From: Owenweeksia sp.
GTDB lineage: Bacteria; Bacteroidota; Bacteroidia; Flavobacteriales; Schleiferiaceae
DNA length: 64,000 nucleotides
Assembly: GCA_002695025.1 (NCBI GenBank)
Contig: NZNV01000010.1
Location: 248,001 to 312,000 of the forward strand
Reading direction: 5' to 3'
Shown here: piece by piece, positions 62,898-64,000 of the stretch
Layout of the letters: every line of letters begins with the position of its first letter
Numbering within the stretch: position 1 is the stretch's first letter
The notes under the pieces: generated by a model
The model's database searches: none
Seen by the model: the letters and a program-made list of their open reading frames with translations, nothing else
Told to the model about the DNA's origin: nothing
Made by a program: the position numbers and the translations under genes

Positions 62898-62939
62898 GGT
62901 TATTTGTTTATTAAGCGACTAAAATTAAATCAAATAACC
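62898..62939 (-). promoter_or_regulatory. Inverted repeat in the tyrosinase gene leader
   Basis: GGTTATTTG (62898-62906) and CAAATAACC (62931-62939) are perfect nine-base inverted copies 24 bases apart, immediately upstream of the tyrosinase ATG. It could be an operator or a leader hairpin that covers the start codon. Confidence 0.45.
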
Positions 62940-63007
62940 GTAGCATTTTAGCCTTACTATCTATTTATCAGAACCTTAAACATTCAAATAAGTATTAAAA
63001 TGAGATT

Positions 63008-64000
63008 TTAGTAATAGTTTATTTGCTTGTCTTTTGGATACTTAAGTTCGTAGGATATTATTTTTTCAATACGCTGGCCAGGAGTTAGAATCATTCTCCA
63101 TTTTACAATTCCACTTTTTTCTTCCAGCTTACCACCGCTTATATCTTTTATTTCTACTTTGATCTCTTCGTTTTGTGACACAGGTACCTGATCCCTGAGG
63201 ATAAGATCAATGGCTGTTTTCTTGGTATTCCTGATCTCAATTTTCCAGGTAAACTGATCGATGCGGTTGTTACCAAAAAATGATTTTTCCTGCTTGTTGT
63301 AGATACGTGTTCGGCTCACCACTACATTCTGATCGCGTCCCAGGGAAAGCTGTAGTGTATCACCAGGATTTTCCGTATTCAAAAAGGATTTGCCTACAAA
63401 AGTGTTGTTGTTGAAAAGCGACAGTTCACCATTTAAAAGATCGTACTGCTCCCAGTCGTAAACCTTGGCAATTAGGAAGGCATCCTTATCCAGGCGTGGT
63501 TTGGCGTGGTATTCATATTTGGCAGGCAGGCTGATTTCCCTTAAAACTACAGTGGCCGGAGCATTGCTGGAAGCAATGGTTTGCTTACGGTCAACGGTAT
63601 ATTCCTGTTGGGTAAGGTTTTGATTTATCGCAAAATTTTGAAAACCAGCTTGATCTTCCATTTCAAGACTTTCGGATTGATATCTAATATCTGCATTGCT
63701 AACCACACCAGCTGCTTGTGCTGCTATACTTCTGAGGCTTTTATTTGCCATACCCTGAATGGTATTAAAACTAACATACCACGGATTCATATACGGTATT
63801 TGTGCTCCCGCTGAAGGGTTTCCCGTAGCCAGTATCAGGTCCACATCATTCCAGTCTTCACCGCTTTGTTGCTGTACAACGGCTTTATGGGTAAGTTCAA
63901 CGGGTTGGCTTAGATCATTAACGCGGGCATCATACGTACTGTACCAGGATACGGAGTTTACCAGGTAAAGAAGATCAAAGCGGAAGGTGGCACCTTTGGC
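63008..64000 (-). CDS. DUF4139 (MuiA-like) domain protein, N-terminus beyond window
   Basis: The frame is open from 64000 down to the stop at 63008 (331 codons in window). It matches the DUF4139 domain of mucoidy-inhibitor-A-like proteins: LLYLVNSVSWYSTYDARVN, QSGEDWNDVDLILATGNPS, PYMNPWY, then DKDAFLIAKVYDWEQYDLLN, NTFVGKSF and the final KIISYELKYPKDKQINYY. The apparent GTG start at 63844 lies inside the domain, so the real start is to the right of the window. The function of the family is poorly known. Confidence 0.88.
   Translation of the reverse strand, partial: AKGATFRFDLLYLVNSVSWYSTYDARVNDLSQPVELTHKAVVQQQSGEDWNDVDLILATGNPSAGAQIPYMNPWYVSFNTIQGMANKSLRSIAAQAAGVVSNADIRYQSESLEMEDQAGFQNFAINQNLTQQEYTVDRKQTIASSNAPATVVLREISLPAKYEYHAKPRLDKDAFLIAKVYDWEQYDLLNGELSLFNNNTFVGKSFLNTENPGDTLQLSLGRDQNVVVSRTRIYNKQEKSFFGNNRIDQFTWKIEIRNTKKTAIDLILRDQVPVSQNEEIKVEIKDISGGKLEEKSGIVKWRMILTPGQRIEKIISYELKYPKDKQINYY

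Overview
This window looks like chromosomal DNA from a member of the Bacteroidota, most likely a marine Flavobacteriales of the Cryomorphaceae/Schleiferiaceae kind; that family guess is weak. The evidence is several proteins ending in a type IX secretion (T9SS) type A sorting domain, promoters with the Bacteroidota -7 element TAnnTTTG close to start codons, few Shine-Dalgarno sequences, and families typical of the phylum (DUF5687 permease, DUF7619, Dma-like anti-sigma factor). I see no tRNA, rRNA, CRISPR array, insertion sequence or prophage.

Layout. (1) 1-17041, minus strand: two adjacent giant genes for secreted modular adhesins built of fibronectin III (FN3) units, MAM/cleaved-adhesin-like domains and a GDGWNG-motif module. 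The first runs off the left edge just before its C-terminus. (2) 17288-34368: a dispersed phenylacetate (paa) catabolic region. paaY, paaJ, paaI, paaH, paaG, paaD, paaC, paaB and paaA are on the minus strand, with paaE divergent. Non-paa genes lie between them: a YdeI-like protein, an unknown gene coupled to paaI, an ABC exporter pair, a serine hydrolase, a LamG T9SS protein, a frameshifted histidine kinase and a leucine-rich-repeat lipoprotein. paaK, paaZ and paaF are not in the window. (3) 34406-44991: elaA, then two ECF sigma/anti-sigma systems. One (38047 down to 34909) encodes sigma factor, inner-membrane anti-sigma, a small tryptophan-hendecad coiled-coil protein and a coiled-coil/outer-membrane barrel protein. 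The other (42418 down to 38214) encodes sigma factor, a single polypeptide with an inner-membrane helix and a barrel-like C-terminus, and a T9SS surface protein. A paralogue of that surface protein follows at 42628-44991. (4) 45227-48439, plus strand: rnr, a membrane coiled-coil protein and a LysE-type exporter. (5) 48444-52046: M1 peptidase, metallo-beta-lactamase-fold hydrolase, DUF3298-type lipoprotein. (6) 52043-57273, minus strand: a tight five-gene operon of Na+/solute symporter, GNAT acetyltransferase, M20 amidohydrolase, alanine racemase and an ornithine-racemase-like enzyme. (7) 57346-64000: a degenerate alpha/beta-hydrolase lipoprotein, rpiB, a YwqK/MORN-repeat secreted protein, a NUDIX hydrolase, a tyrosinase lipoprotein and a partial DUF4139 protein.

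How the genes work together. The paa genes would convert phenylacetyl-CoA by epoxidation (PaaABCDE), isomerisation to the oxepin (PaaG) and beta-oxidation-like steps (PaaH, PaaJ), with PaaI and PaaY as rescue thioesterases. The two sigma/anti-sigma modules probably sense the outer membrane or cell surface and control surface cargo. The symporter-amidohydrolase-racemase operon looks like uptake and processing of acylated or D-amino acids. The most interesting candidate for something undescribed is the 34909-38047 operon, which reads like a split, multi-protein version of a dual-membrane-spanning anti-sigma factor.
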